Below are positions 1-9,372 of a DNA stretch of 64,000 nt, piece by piece (the first letter of the stretch is position 1; every line of letters starts with the position of its first letter). This DNA is from Parelaphostrongylus tenuis (Eukaryota; Nematoda; Chromadorea; Rhabditida; Metastrongylidae): positions 1 through 64,000 of the forward strand of contig JAHQIW010006926.1 in NCBI GenBank assembly GCA_019055375.1, given 5' to 3'. Made by a program: the position numbers and the translations under genes. The notes beneath the pieces were generated by a model, which had not been told where the DNA came from, did no database searches, and saw only the letters and a list, made by a program, of their open reading frames with translations.

Positions 1-720
1 CACGATCGCTCTCAAGAAGGTTCTTACACAAGTCTTACCTTCTTCACGTTTCGGCGCCTCGGTTCGAATCTACGAAGTTGCGCGGAATCATATACTCCAC
101 GGTGGGACACCGTTGAATTGAAGTAACTGCATTTCTCAGTCCGCGACGGTCCCAGTTGATTGTCCGCAATAGTACTGTTTCCAGTTGGGTCTACGTGCTC
201 TCGTCGATCCTCATTATCCGGAGAGGAGCGCTACTGATACAAACTGACCTAAACTGTTATCAGTGAGCAGCCATTTCACAACCGTCGTGTTTGAACGCGT
301 AATACGCAATGAGGTTGCTGTGTATGCGATGGTTCACATCAGTTGAAACAGAGCGATGTGACCACGATTGTTTTGAAGGAGATTCGTGTGCAAGTCCTAC
401 CTTATTCACGATGCGGCGCCTTTGCTTCCTTCTGAGCCGTGACAGCTCCAGTCAGTTGGGCACAATCGGTCTCCCTCTCGACTTGAATTCATGTTGTCAG
501 GTTCAGTCGTACCTTCCGGAGTAGAGCATCGTTTGAATAAAGTAACATACTCTGCGGCCGTCTCATATAGCTATTGGTTGGGCGATAATCCGTTGATAAC
601 AATGTTATCGTCTCTTGTAATGCAGTTGTTATCAGTGACCAATCACACGAGATGTGTATGGAAGTGCAATGCAATGTGCGGTTGCTCCAGCTCAACGGTG
701 GATTACATTATGATTTAGCC
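1..720. repeat. Two diverged tandem units, period about 360-370 bp
   Basis: The stretch reads as two related units side by side. Landmarks recur in order: GGCGCC at 53 and 415, a CAAGTC(T/C)TACCTT motif just before each, a 'GAAT..AAGTAAC' block near 117 and 534, and GTTATCAGTG at 256 and 628. The offset grows from 362 to 372 bp, so indels separate the copies. No open frame is shared between the units, and the short ORFs inside differ in frame, so this looks noncoding. Function unknown. Confidence 0.55.
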
Positions 721-729
721 TAACTGCTA

Positions 730-955
730 ATGCTTTGCGCATATGAGGTTCATATGAAAATCTGGAAAAGAAGGGTGGTTTCAAAGCGGTGGATTTGGTG
801 GCGTAGTGGTAGCACGTGCCCTCAGTATGAATAAGACGCTGGTTCAGTTCACCTTAGCGTCGATGTGTTATACATTTCTTGAACTCCTAGGTTCATAGTT
901 ATATCGTCGTATCACTGCTTTGGAAAGGCATTGAAAATAAAATGTTTCGTTAGAT
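730..955 (+). repeat. tRNA-derived short repeat, family A (decayed copy)
   Basis: A tRNA-like internal promoter is visible: an A-box-like GGTGGCGTAGTGGTAGCACG around 798-817 and a degenerate B-box, CTGGTTCAGTTC, at about 839. The 3' side (AGTTATATCGTCGTATCACTGC) resembles the tail of the better copy at 43120-43500. It is too degenerate to be a working tRNA and is best read as a SINE-like insertion. Confidence 0.5.
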
Positions 956-960
956 TACAC

Positions 961-1200
961 GTTTTGGATAGCTATCTGCTTGACTGGGTTTCGCGCCGGT
1001 ATGTGCTTAACCGATCATACCTGGTGATGGTTGGCTGCTGATAAGTGCGATAGGTTACATCGAAGAAAGAGTGGTAGGAAGGTGATGGCTTCGGTGATGT
1101 AGTGAGAGCGTTTCCCCTTCGGTATGCGTGATACACGAGTCCAGCTTCCGTCTGGGGTCAAATACTTTGCATCTCACTTAATGCTCTTAGATATTTGACA
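961..1200 (+). repeat. tRNA-derived short repeat, family A (very decayed copy)
   Basis: It begins with the family A leader (GATAGCTATCTGCTTGACTGGG), followed by a GGTTGGCTGCTGATA segment and a blurred A-box (CGGTGATGTAGTGAGAGCG at about 1093). Order and spacing match the copy at 43215-43420. The B-box is nearly lost. Confidence 0.4.
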
Positions 1201-1689
1201 GACGTTCTTCAAGAAGAAGATATTTTTATTGATACGTTTTTTTGTTTATCTTAGTTGGGTGGCTTTACGCTGGAACTGATTCCATGAGTACAGTAATGTT
1301 CTGATGTAGAAAGAGTCACTTCAGCGTCAGCGGACACTTTTTTGTTATTTAACGAAAGTCACATAGATGTTCTTTTCAACTAGGCTAGAACTCAACGTTC
1401 GATATTCGAATTATGACCAAGACATTTGTATAGCCTTTTGACCTCTAGTGCCGCTGATCACTCGCTTCTGTTCAAACTATCATAGTTTACATTTAGTGGT
1501 CACGCACCAAGGCTGGCTACTGTGCTGCGCCACCCACTAGAACATGAAACAATCGAGCTTATGATGTACTTTGTGTGAGATACTTCTTTTGGCAGCATTT
1601 TTGTTCAGTGAACATCAAAACTTTTTTTGCTGACATCTATCGTCGGAGGCCAACTATGTGTGCGAATAACTGACTTACTATGTATCATT
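1201..1689. other. No gene or recognised repeat
   Basis: AT-rich sequence with stops in all frames. I see no conserved motif, tandem array or TIR here. Confidence 0.5.
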
Positions 1690-1935
1690 AACTGAATTCT
1701 TCTCATTTCAACCGTGTTTAGCGGCTGCATGATGTTGCAAATATAGTCCAATAACATTGAGTGATGTGCCAAACTTTGGACGTCAGACGTGGTTCAAACC
1801 CGCTGTACACTCTTTCTGAGGGCGCGTGCCAATCACTGCACGACCTGCGCACCTCGTTTTGCCATCATTCTTTCTGCGACACATTGGAATCGATCTGCCA
1901 GCAACTAACCAACCGTTAACGGTCTAATCTAGCAA
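1690..1935 (-). repeat. tRNA-derived repeat, family B
   Basis: On the minus strand a tRNA-like segment can be read: A-box-like GTGCAGTGATTGGCACGCG, then B-box-like GCGGGTTTGAACCACG, followed by the family's GTGATGTGC..AAACTTT marker (1761 onward, plus sense). A right-hand block ending AACCAACCGTTAACGG recurs near 24822 and 15085. Function: presumably a pol III-type SINE or a MITE that captured a tRNA-like sequence. Confidence 0.55.
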
Positions 1936-1984
1936 GACGATCACGGCAATGATGTCAGTCAGGTTGACAGATATCCGGTACATG

Positions 1985-2275
1985 TATAGTAAACTGAATT
2001 CTTTTTATTCTAAGCGCTTTAAGCGGATGTATGATCTTATAGATACAAATCTAATAATGTTGAGTGATGTGCAAAACTTTAAATGTCGGATCGAATTCGA
2101 ACTCGAGATTCACCCTTTCCGAGGGAGCGTTTTAACAATTGCATTGCTGGCGCTGGTCATGCCAACACTCTTTCTGCGACACAGTTGTAACGGAAAGGGT
2201 GAAATGCGGGTTCGAATCTCATCTGATGTTCGAATTTTTTGTATCGTTCAACATTATTAGATAAATAATTGTGTT
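1985..2275 (-). repeat. tRNA-derived repeat, family B
   Basis: Second copy next to the one before it. It has the left-end marker GAATTCTTTTTATTCTAAGC, the GTTGAGTGATGTGCAAAACTTT segment at about 2057, and two opposite tRNA-like pieces. The B-box-like GGGTTCGAATCTC at about 2208 is on the plus strand, and its mirror GATCGAATTCGAACTCGAG is at 2090. The mirrored arrangement resembles the foldback copy at 14600-15005. Confidence 0.5.
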
Positions 2276-2699
2276 CTGAGATTGCGTGAAGAATGTTGGT
2301 GGCAATTCTAAACGCTTGTCAGTCGCTCCATTTGATTGAATGCTTTATGGAATTATATTAGGTGTGGGGTCTGCATAAAAGCGAACATTTACACAAACAC
2401 ATGTGTTCTTTGCCTGAATGAATACTGAGGTTAGAGTTTGACCTGTTATGGTATGGTTAATAATAGCACGGTTCACTAGTTACATGAATTGCTGCCAGCG
2501 CTGAGGTGTTTGTCATCGTTGAGGAATAGCAGTCAGGAGGTAACAAACCTTTTAGTATACTAGGGCGATAGTTGCCCGTAGTGAAAACTAGTAAAGTCGT
2601 ATTGCCCACTTGGAAGCCATAGTCAACCTTCATCTAGTACAACATCGACGTAGTCTTTAAAAAAAGATCTATGCGCTCTTGTGCGTCAGCAAAGCGAAA
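2276..2699. other. No gene or recognised repeat
   Basis: AT-rich unique-looking sequence with no ORF of note. Confidence 0.45.
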
Positions 2700-3060
2700 C
2701 TCTTCTAGAAAAGCCTACTTGTAGTTGGTATATTGGACAACGTAGTTTCTTGTGCCTCGCTCGATTACCTCGTTTAGATGCCTCGTTTTGCCGCTGTGGT
2801 TGGTATAGTGGACGAGGTCATTTCTTACACTTTGCTTGGATACCTCGTTTAGAAGCCTCGTTTTGCCGTTGTGGTTTATAGAATGAATAAGGTGATTTCT
2901 TATGTCTCGCTCGGATACTTCGTCTAGATCCCTCGTTTTGCCGTTGTGGTTGTTATACTGAACGAAGTAGTTTCTTATGCCTCGTTCGAATACCTCGTTT
3001 GGATGCCTCGTTTTGCTGTTGCGGTTGGTGTACTAGCGAGGTTATATTTTATACCTCATT
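2700..3060 (+). repeat. 75-bp minisatellite, about 4.7 units
   Basis: The motif CCTCGTTTTGCCG recurs at 2781, 2856, 2931 and 3006, exactly 75 bp apart, and a degenerate unit precedes the first. Each unit also carries GTTGGTATA.TG.ACGAGG and CTCG.T.G.ATAC. Because 75 is divisible by three, the open frame at 2681-2881 encodes a repeated 25-residue pattern ending ASFCRCG. Stops in the third and fourth units argue against a real protein. Confidence 0.85.
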
Positions 3061-3842
3061 ATGATATTTTGGATAAATGCAGTTCAGCCAGTACACCAGG
3101 GATATGCTAGTTGGTGAGGTAGTTTGGCCAGTGCAGGAGATTACAACGGCCTCAGTAGATCAGGAGATCGAATATGATTAGATCCATGCGGCAGAATATA
3201 GTAGTCTCAGTTTGGAGAAGCTCAAGCAAAGGAGCGGGACGATATGATCGGATGCCGGCGGACCCGGCACGGCATCTGTAAGCGAATGAACTGCCGTCGA
3301 AACGACCGGATACCTGTCAGTTATGGCCACCGCCGGTGTGTTGAGCAAGTTGGTCGTAACTGCTCTAGTAGGCGAATCGAGACAATAAAGTATGCCTGCA
3401 CACTGCATCTTACCTGGCGCTTGAGCCCAAACTTGACCTAAAACTTCGGTCTGTTGTGAATCCATTTGTCGGCTGTTAATAACTATATGTGTGATATCAT
3501 GGGTCATTTAGTTCGACAAACTGTCCAGATTGAATGTTTCGAACACCACTCTCTGTTCTGTGAATGAAGCGTCTTTATGCAGTAGACTTGCCAACGTATG
3601 GTCACATTTCTTCACCACCATAGAACGATTCGTCGTTCACCTTGCCCATCAACTCGGGATCTACAATCTCCAGATGTGAGGGATTAGATATAATAACAAT
3701 CTTTACTTCATGTTGAGATGGACGGTTCAGACGTTCACGATACGAACCCCGGATGGTATCTCACACCTCCGAAACCTGTTGATGAATAACGCATTTAACT
3801 GTAATTGGAACTGTGAACAAGGAATCATATGTAATTATTTGC
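3061..3842. other. No confident gene
   Basis: The start (3061-3140) echoes the minisatellite loosely (GTTGGTGAGGTAG). The rest has overlapping short ORFs on both strands at 3178-3507 that resemble nothing I know. No splice pattern or repeat is evident. Confidence 0.4.
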
Positions 3843-4056
3843 GGTACTTGTCCATTATAAGGCGACAAATTAAAACCGATCTTATTCGCTCGGGAGCACG
3901 AAAGTTTTAATTTTTAGCTACAGCTTCACATGATCGGTTTTTTTAAAAAGCTTTTTTTTTCTGACAAAAACCTATGTGTTTCACACATAGCATTTTTCTC
4001 GCAAGACATAGATCTTTCTTCAGACTTCTGGTAATCATTCTATAGCCTAGCTAAAA
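3843..4056 (+). mobile_element. Left arm fragment of the long-TIR (foldback) element family
   Basis: It starts with the tip GGTACTTGTCC, followed by AAAACCGATCTTATTCGCT, matching the left arms at 19745 and 54418. It runs through the internal TGTGTTTCACACATAGCAT segment also seen at 13770. The copy stops where retrozyme copy A begins at 4058, so the ribozyme element appears to have inserted into it. Confidence 0.6.
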
Positions 4057-4210
4057 AGCTCTATAAGTCAGCCCTGTTTGACAGACCACTGACATGCGTG
4101 GCTTAAAAATGATTGCAAGGCATACTGAAATTTGAGCTATGGTCTCAAAAAACGCTCAAAACGAAGGTTGTGATGTATTGAAATACTAGCCACGAGCAGT
4201 TGAGTGTACA

Positions 4211-4251
4211 ACACTCTGTGTTCGGTGAGTTTTTCACCGGACATAAAGTGT
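4211..4251 (+). ncRNA. Conserved 18-bp hairpin in retrozyme unit A
   Basis: The left arm 4211-4228 pairs with 4234-4251 around a 5-nt loop (GTTTT), giving 15 Watson-Crick pairs, two G-T pairs and one mismatch. The equivalent hairpin in copy B (40243-40283) keeps pairing though the bases differ: inner CGGTGA/TCACCG here is TAGTGA/TCACTA there. This covariation suggests a selected or copied RNA structure. Confidence 0.7.
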
Positions 4252-4330
4252 AAAGCATTCGTCGTTGCTAACTCCTAGTGTGGGGACTGGAGCACCTACA
4301 GAGATTAGCAAAAGACGAGAAAGCGTAACT

Positions 4331-4373
4331 GCCCGACTGACGAGATCGCAAGATCGAAACACGTGTTTCAGGC
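4331..4373 (+). ncRNA. Type I hammerhead ribozyme, copy A
   Basis: The parts, in order: stem I strand GCCCGA (4331-4336); core CTGACGA (4337-4343); helix II GATC, loop GCAA, GATC (4344-4355); core GAAA (4356-4359); a two-pair helix III (A4359-T4366, C4360-G4365) around loop ACGT; U16.1 = T4366 and H17 = T4367; then stem I strand TCAGGC (4368-4373). Predicted cleavage is between 4367 and 4368. Stem I has one mismatch (C4334 with A4370). Minimal type I ribozymes with a very short helix III are known from animal retroelements and can work as dimers; the palindromic CACGTG would permit this. Activity itself is not shown by sequence. Confidence 0.88.
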
Positions 4374-4446
4374 TCTATAAGTCAGCCCTATTTGAAAGAG
4401 CACTGACATGCGTGGCTCAAAAATGGTTGCAAGGCATATTAAAATG

Positions 4447-5084
4447 CATTATTTTGATCACTAAATGACGTCGAAAAAATTCAGTTTGATTGATTTGCCT
4501 TTCGGTTTCTTCTTTCAACTCATGATCCTTCTCAGCACTGACGGAGTGCTAAAATGTGTATGCTCGATCAGATTTGAACTGATGTATGACGGCCGAACGT
4601 GCAGAAACCTTCAGCCCACTTTGTTTTACTCCAAGATTGTGCCGCAGATATTTCGAGAGCTTCCGTAGAGATGCTGACTTCATTATTTTTCTCAAACTTC
4701 TTCTCATGGTTCTCTTCTGTTACATTTCATATACCTAAGAACCTCGATTCACTGGGAATATTGAATGTCACTGATCCTCCGTCTACTGCTGACATTGATC
4801 AGATGAGGGAGAAAGCCAAATTATACCCATTATCAATATTAAATGTATTCTTTAGCGCGGTAAATATACTTTATGGCTATTCATAGTCCTCAATGGATTA
4901 TATCAGGTGAATTTCGCTTACTGAATCTGTCTCAGAGGCTGTTGTTGATGAGCCTAGCCTAAGTGGTATGCATACTCTATCTGTGGATTGGATGTCAAGA
5001 AATATCTACCTTTGAGAGAATTACTTTGATCTGTTAGCGATCGACAACTTTTGTGTGCTCGAACTTTAGCTTGAAACTGCTTCC
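4447..5084. other. No confident gene
   Basis: Short ORFs at 4465-4886 overlap in different frames and resemble nothing known. No repeat recognised. Confidence 0.4.
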
Positions 5085-5350
5085 TTTATGGAGCGCAAGT
5101 GACGCTGTGGTTAGAGATACTCTGCGTCACACTTAAGGCCGATGGCTCGATCTCGCACGGTAAATTGGTACCAGACTGGTCCCACATTTGTTTCGGATTA
5201 CAAGCAGCACTGACTCGATACAGCGCTAGGCCAACGCCGAGTCGTTGTCAAGGCCAAATATGCATTGGATCGTCTCAAGTGAAGTTAGAAAATGGAGACG
5301 AATGCATCGTGCATCTTCCAAGGATTGAACAGCGCCGAAAGTCTCATCCT
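5085..5350 (+). mobile_element. tRNA-derived SINE, family C
   Basis: A tRNA-like head has an A-box-like GCTGTGGTTAGAGATACTC and a B-box-like GATGGCTCGATCTCGC. The unrelated body (GGTACCAGACTGG, AAGCAGCACTGACTCG, GAGTCGTTGT) ends in GATTGAACAGCGCCGAAAG. The order matches the copies at 37865, 43570, 60508 and 60757. Such elements are transcribed by RNA polymerase III from the internal boxes and rely on LINE enzymes. This copy is diverged. Confidence 0.75.
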
Positions 5351-5804
5351 TTTACCATTATGATTACCATGAGCTCAGATCATTTATTACATCATTCTTC
5401 CCTGTGTGTCTAATTCAGGTCAAGAAGTTTGCGATCACAGTGGAAGGTATTGGCAAACACTAGCATCAGGGTCGATTCGTGTGACCTTCCCGGTTGTTCA
5501 TCCTCTGGTTGGATCTGTTTTCTTTGTTAATGTGCAAAGCAACACTACAATAAAGATATCTTTCCACTTTCTGCTTTCTTGTACTTCTCATTATATATAT
5601 TTTTATTTAAAGCGTATGCCGCTCATCGGTGATGTTCTCTCGACGGAGTTGACATTGTGGGGAACTTAAATCGTGTCAGTGCTCTTGCACTTCACTCCAA
5701 GAAGATTATTATCTACTAATAATATGAATCGTAAGCTTGAATAATTTTTTTAGAATTTTAGGCAAAAGGCAGTCTTTGAACTTCGGCATGAATAAAAATT
5801 TCCT
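5351..5804. other. No gene or recognised repeat
   Basis: AT-rich sequence with no supported feature. Confidence 0.4.
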
Positions 5805-6790
5805 ATGAAGTGTCCTATTCTTCAAGCGAAACTTGCACGAGGTTGGTACTCCTCCCGTCAAGTTCGATGGCCAACGTTCCGGCGATTTCGCCTTTGTCGG
5901 AGATGGACGTACTGTTCGTACTATATCATACCATATCTAATCATTCGGTTGATATTCCTCAGATTTGAAATAAATTCAATACACAGTTATTCAATAGTAT
6001 AGCTATTATACTATATATAGTCTGCTAGCTATTTCCTACATGTACGAGTTATCAGGTTGTTCCATGAGTTCTAACACTAGGCAAATAAGCGCAGCATTTA
6101 TTAACCAGAATTAATTATTTCATGATTTCGGTGCCATTCAATTGTGCATCTTCTTGCGAAATTATTGAATTCATTAAAATTGATATTTAGCTTATCTATA
6201 CTAGCCTCAAATGGAGGTGTCTTGGGAACAAATTTGCTTGGTATTCATGCGCGTATGGCCCCTAGAGGAAAATGCTAGTGGAGCGGCGCGCAGGATTAGT
6301 GGAGCTTGGGGTGATGGTAAGGATGCGGTATGGACGACTAGGAAATGTTCGGGAAGTTTAAAAGCTGGAGATCATAGTGTGGTAGATCAGTGGCGCTTGA
6401 GCCTCCCACAGAAAGCTCCATTGATCTTACCCTCCGCTTCACTTGCATTTCCACCTATGTGCCATTCGTGCATGAGTAGCATGCGAATTTGCTCCCACGA
6501 CAATTTTGGTTCATGCCAAGTACAGGCAGGTTGTGGGATAAAATGTTTGCAAAAAAATGCGCACTTGAATCATACTGAACTCATCACATCTTGATTACTT
6601 GTGCTTAATAAATTTGGTGTTTATTACCACAGTGCCAGAACGTTTGGTACGACCCAATATCAACGAATCAGATATGCTGTGGTGTAGTACGTCAAGGCTC
6701 TGACGAGGGCGAAATCGCCGAACATTGGTCGTCGAATCTGAAAGAGCGCGTACTAATCTCGTACAAGTTTTCTTTTCCCAAGAAAGGAGA
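5805..6790. mobile_element. Foldback (inverted-repeat) element, about 1 kb
   Basis: The two halves are imperfect reverse complements. The left arm has CTTGCACGAGGTTGGTA and GTTCCGGCGATTTCGCC (5830-5892); the right arm carries the mirror (GGCGAAATCGCCGAACATTGG at 6708, ACTAATCTCGTACAAG at 6752). Inner blocks also mirror: GTCTTGGGAACAAATTTGC near 6219 and GCGAATTTGCTCCCACGAC near 6483. A 127-codon ORF (6211-6594) spans the inner palindrome and is probably fortuitous. A third copy of the outer arm is at 44975-45090. No transposase is encoded, so it would move only with help. Confidence 0.7.
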
Positions 6791-7705
6791 TTGTAAGAAT
6801 TTGTGGAACGATCATCTGTTTTAGATTAGAGCCCGCGTGTGTACAAAGTCTCATGGTCCGCATTATACTTCACCACGTTAATATGGGAGCGTACATGTCT
6901 ACGCTCTGATCACTTTGTGTTCGATCTGTATTCTCTTATTTGCGAAGGTTAGTTCTCAGTGTTGTCTTTTCAATTCAGTTATAGAGAGCCATCTATACTT
7001 TGTCTCCTACTATCCAGCCCGAAACAATATAATTGTATCAGGCAGTGAGGATGGTTTCTTTGTGATGAATTTATGACGCTTGGCTGATAGAACAGTGTCC
7101 TACCAAGAAGTTCGTTGAATAATTCACAAATTTATCCTCCAAATTTCGAATCAGTGACGAAGATTTACAAGGAATTGAACAAATTATGCGGAGTGCCATA
7201 CGCACACCTTTTCACTCAGGTCCAAGTCAATCCTTTTACTTGTCTATTGAATGAATATATGTTCGGTTGAAATCGAGTCTTTACTCTAATGGTAATCTAA
7301 CTACAGCCACCTTTTATCAAGAAAACTGATTTTTTGTAATTAGGATCCCCTCGTAAAAATCAGTCCATCATTGGTTGGATTTCCTCATTCGACTGCGATG
7401 GACACGTCAATCCGGCTCATTTACTGGATTGATGGCAAAGAGCCATCTAAGATCAAGTTTTTTTCGGCGTGTTTTCTCTTCCAGAGTACGTAAAAAGTAT
7501 TTCGATATCCCTTATTCATTCATGTAGAGATTTTGGTAATCAAGAAATTTTGAGGAATGTCACTAAAACTTATGGTTGTTTGTTTAGACGTCAACTTCTA
7601 CTGTTCTACTGTTCGCAGTTGTTCTATTTTCTATCCAATATCACTGGTGAGAACGGCCAAGTTTTCTGCGCATCGTGCTGTTTCGAAAGCCAGTATAGGC
7701 TAAAT
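6791..7705. other. No confident gene
   Basis: AT-rich sequence; the ORF at 7469-7729 runs into a microsatellite and resembles nothing known. Confidence 0.4.
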
Positions 7706-7747
7706 GTATGTATATCTATATATACATAGGTATATATATATATATAT

Positions 7748-7778
<31 letters not shown>

Positions 7779-7782
7779 CTCA
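7706..7782. repeat. (TA)n microsatellite
   Basis: An almost uninterrupted TA run with a few C or G substitutions. Confidence 0.95.
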
Positions 7783-9184
7783 GAGTACAGTTTATGAGAA
7801 CTGAGAAGAATCTATTCTATCTTCATTGATATCGTTTTTCGAATGTCATAGGATATGCATTCTTCGTAACTGGAATAAATCTGCAGATTGTTTCGGGAAG
7901 CAAAGTATCCATAGTTATTAGTTGTTCTCCGTGCCACGCGACATCACAATGCTTCTCCAAGCAAGGTACGACCTGTTGTTTTGCTATTATAGAATCCGTC
8001 CCTTTTTTTGCATGAAAATTCTCAATCCAGCTATCTGGTGTGCGAAGATAAATCACCGATCTTATCGTCGTCGGCAATAAGGTCAGTGTCAGTTGGATGG
8101 ACGAAAATGTAATGCATGGCTGTCCAAGGTATTCTTTAGAGTAGACAATTTTGTAAAAAAAACGTCCTTTTCTAATCCACTTTTCACATTTTCTTGAATT
8201 TGCTTAGGTTTTTTGTGATACAGTTTTAACGCTACAGGAATGAAACTCCGAAATTTTGTAAAAACCAGAAAGTAAATGATAACTTGTCTACACATCCACT
8301 ATTCAAAATATGCCTACTATCTAGCTGCCTTTATGAACACATTTTTTGTGCCATTATTCCACCCGGCAGCCAAGTCCAATACGGTCGCCACTCATGAGAC
8401 ACTTCGTCTGATCTCTGGATTCCAGGGAAAGTTGTCCATCCTCGACATTAAGGAATTGATGTTGCGGAATCTGCTTCCTGCTCAGAAAGTGCTGCAGCGA
8501 TCTGAGGACGTAGAACAGACAAAATGGGGGGGGGGCCCGGGAAAAAAAACAAGTTCAGGATCCTGCTAACAGCGGATATTTTTAATCCATAAAATCCTAA
8601 TCATGTCGAATCAACTTCCTCTTTGCCACTCCTGGCGGCATGCAAGCTTTGCGCTTCGAGACAGTATGAAATTACGGCTAAACGTTGACGTGACTCAAGT
8701 TGGTGGTTACCAGCGCGAAACTCAGCAAAGATCCGAAACATTTGTTTGTCTGGCCCACACTTGATGTTATTTTCGAATTGCGCTGTTTGTACTGCAATTC
8801 GTAGTCCCCAATCATTTTGTACTCGGGTAAAGCAGGGAATTATGAGTAAAATCTTTGTTGGGCCGCGACCACCGGGACTGCGCGTGTGCCTATTCACAAA
8901 TTTGGCACATAACAGAATTAAGTTTGGTATTTCCAAAAAAAAGAATCATGTTTTTAGCCTTTAACGCGGTTGGTACGGAAAGGGGCCATACACCGGTGTT
9001 TCGGAGGTTTTGGTTCGCCCCCCCGTCAAGTGACCCCCACCCCACATTAAGCCCGCATTTGTAGCAGGAGGTGTTAGGCGTCCCGTCATGCTGGTAATGT
9101 AGGACTGATGGCTTAGTGTTAACAAATCTGCCAATGGTCCATACCCTTCACATGCCGTGCTACGATGGTTTAGGCTCGGATAGA
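7783..9184. other. Possible exon debris, no gene model
   Basis: Three stretches have a less random look: 7823-8077 on the minus strand, 8380-8520 on the plus strand (protein reading TLRLISGFQGKLSILDIKEL) and 8601-8936 on the minus strand. Their base composition is more coding-like than their surroundings. I find no consistent splice sites linking them and recognise no family. A G-run then GGGCCCGGG lies at 8525-8541. The segment CTGGCCCACACTT at 8749 recurs at 26877, hinting at a shared repeat. Confidence 0.25.
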
Positions 9185-9372
9185 CTAAAACTAATCCACA
9201 AAACGGAATAGCTACTAATTAACTTCATAACTAGCCAGAATGTTCGACTGTTTCTAAAAACCCGTAGAACTAATCCACTATAATCGGACTGTTTCTGAAA
9301 CCTCGTACTAATCTATAAAATCAACACCCGCGTTTCTAAAACTCGCTAACTAATCCATAGATTCGAATTGTT
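9185..9372 (+). repeat. About 43-bp minisatellite, roughly four degenerate units
   Basis: The pattern ACTGTTTCTGAAACCCGTA, then ACTAATCCATAAAATCG, recurs at about 9246, 9288 and 9331, with a weaker unit before. Units differ by substitutions and small indels. Confidence 0.65.

Larger units (their letters stand above)
4058..4446 (+). mobile_element. Retrozyme-like element, copy A (1.24 units with hammerhead ribozyme)
   Basis: A noncoding repeat whose unit is about 314 bp. The block GCTCTATAAGTCAGCCCT...GACATGCGTGGCT...GCAAGGCAT occurs at 4058-4123 and again at 4372-4436, so the element is one full unit plus about 75 bp. The hammerhead ribozyme (4331-4373) sits at the unit boundary, and the element's 5' end corresponds to a point 4 nt after the predicted cleavage site. 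A long hairpin lies at 4211-4251. There is no coding potential. Ribozyme-bounded tandem units of a few hundred bp are the hallmark of retrozymes, non-autonomous retroelements copied from circular RNAs. That identity is inferred from structure; the sequence shows no partner enzyme. Related copies are at 40057, 41556 and 44437. Confidence 0.85.

Noticed and set aside
2700..3060. CRISPR array
   Set aside because: Units are contiguous 75-bp repeats without unique spacers, in a eukaryotic context.
8276..8569. Host gene exon
   Set aside because: Coding-like composition only; no good splice acceptor, and the frame ends in a G-run and poly-A tract. Kept as a low-confidence note.
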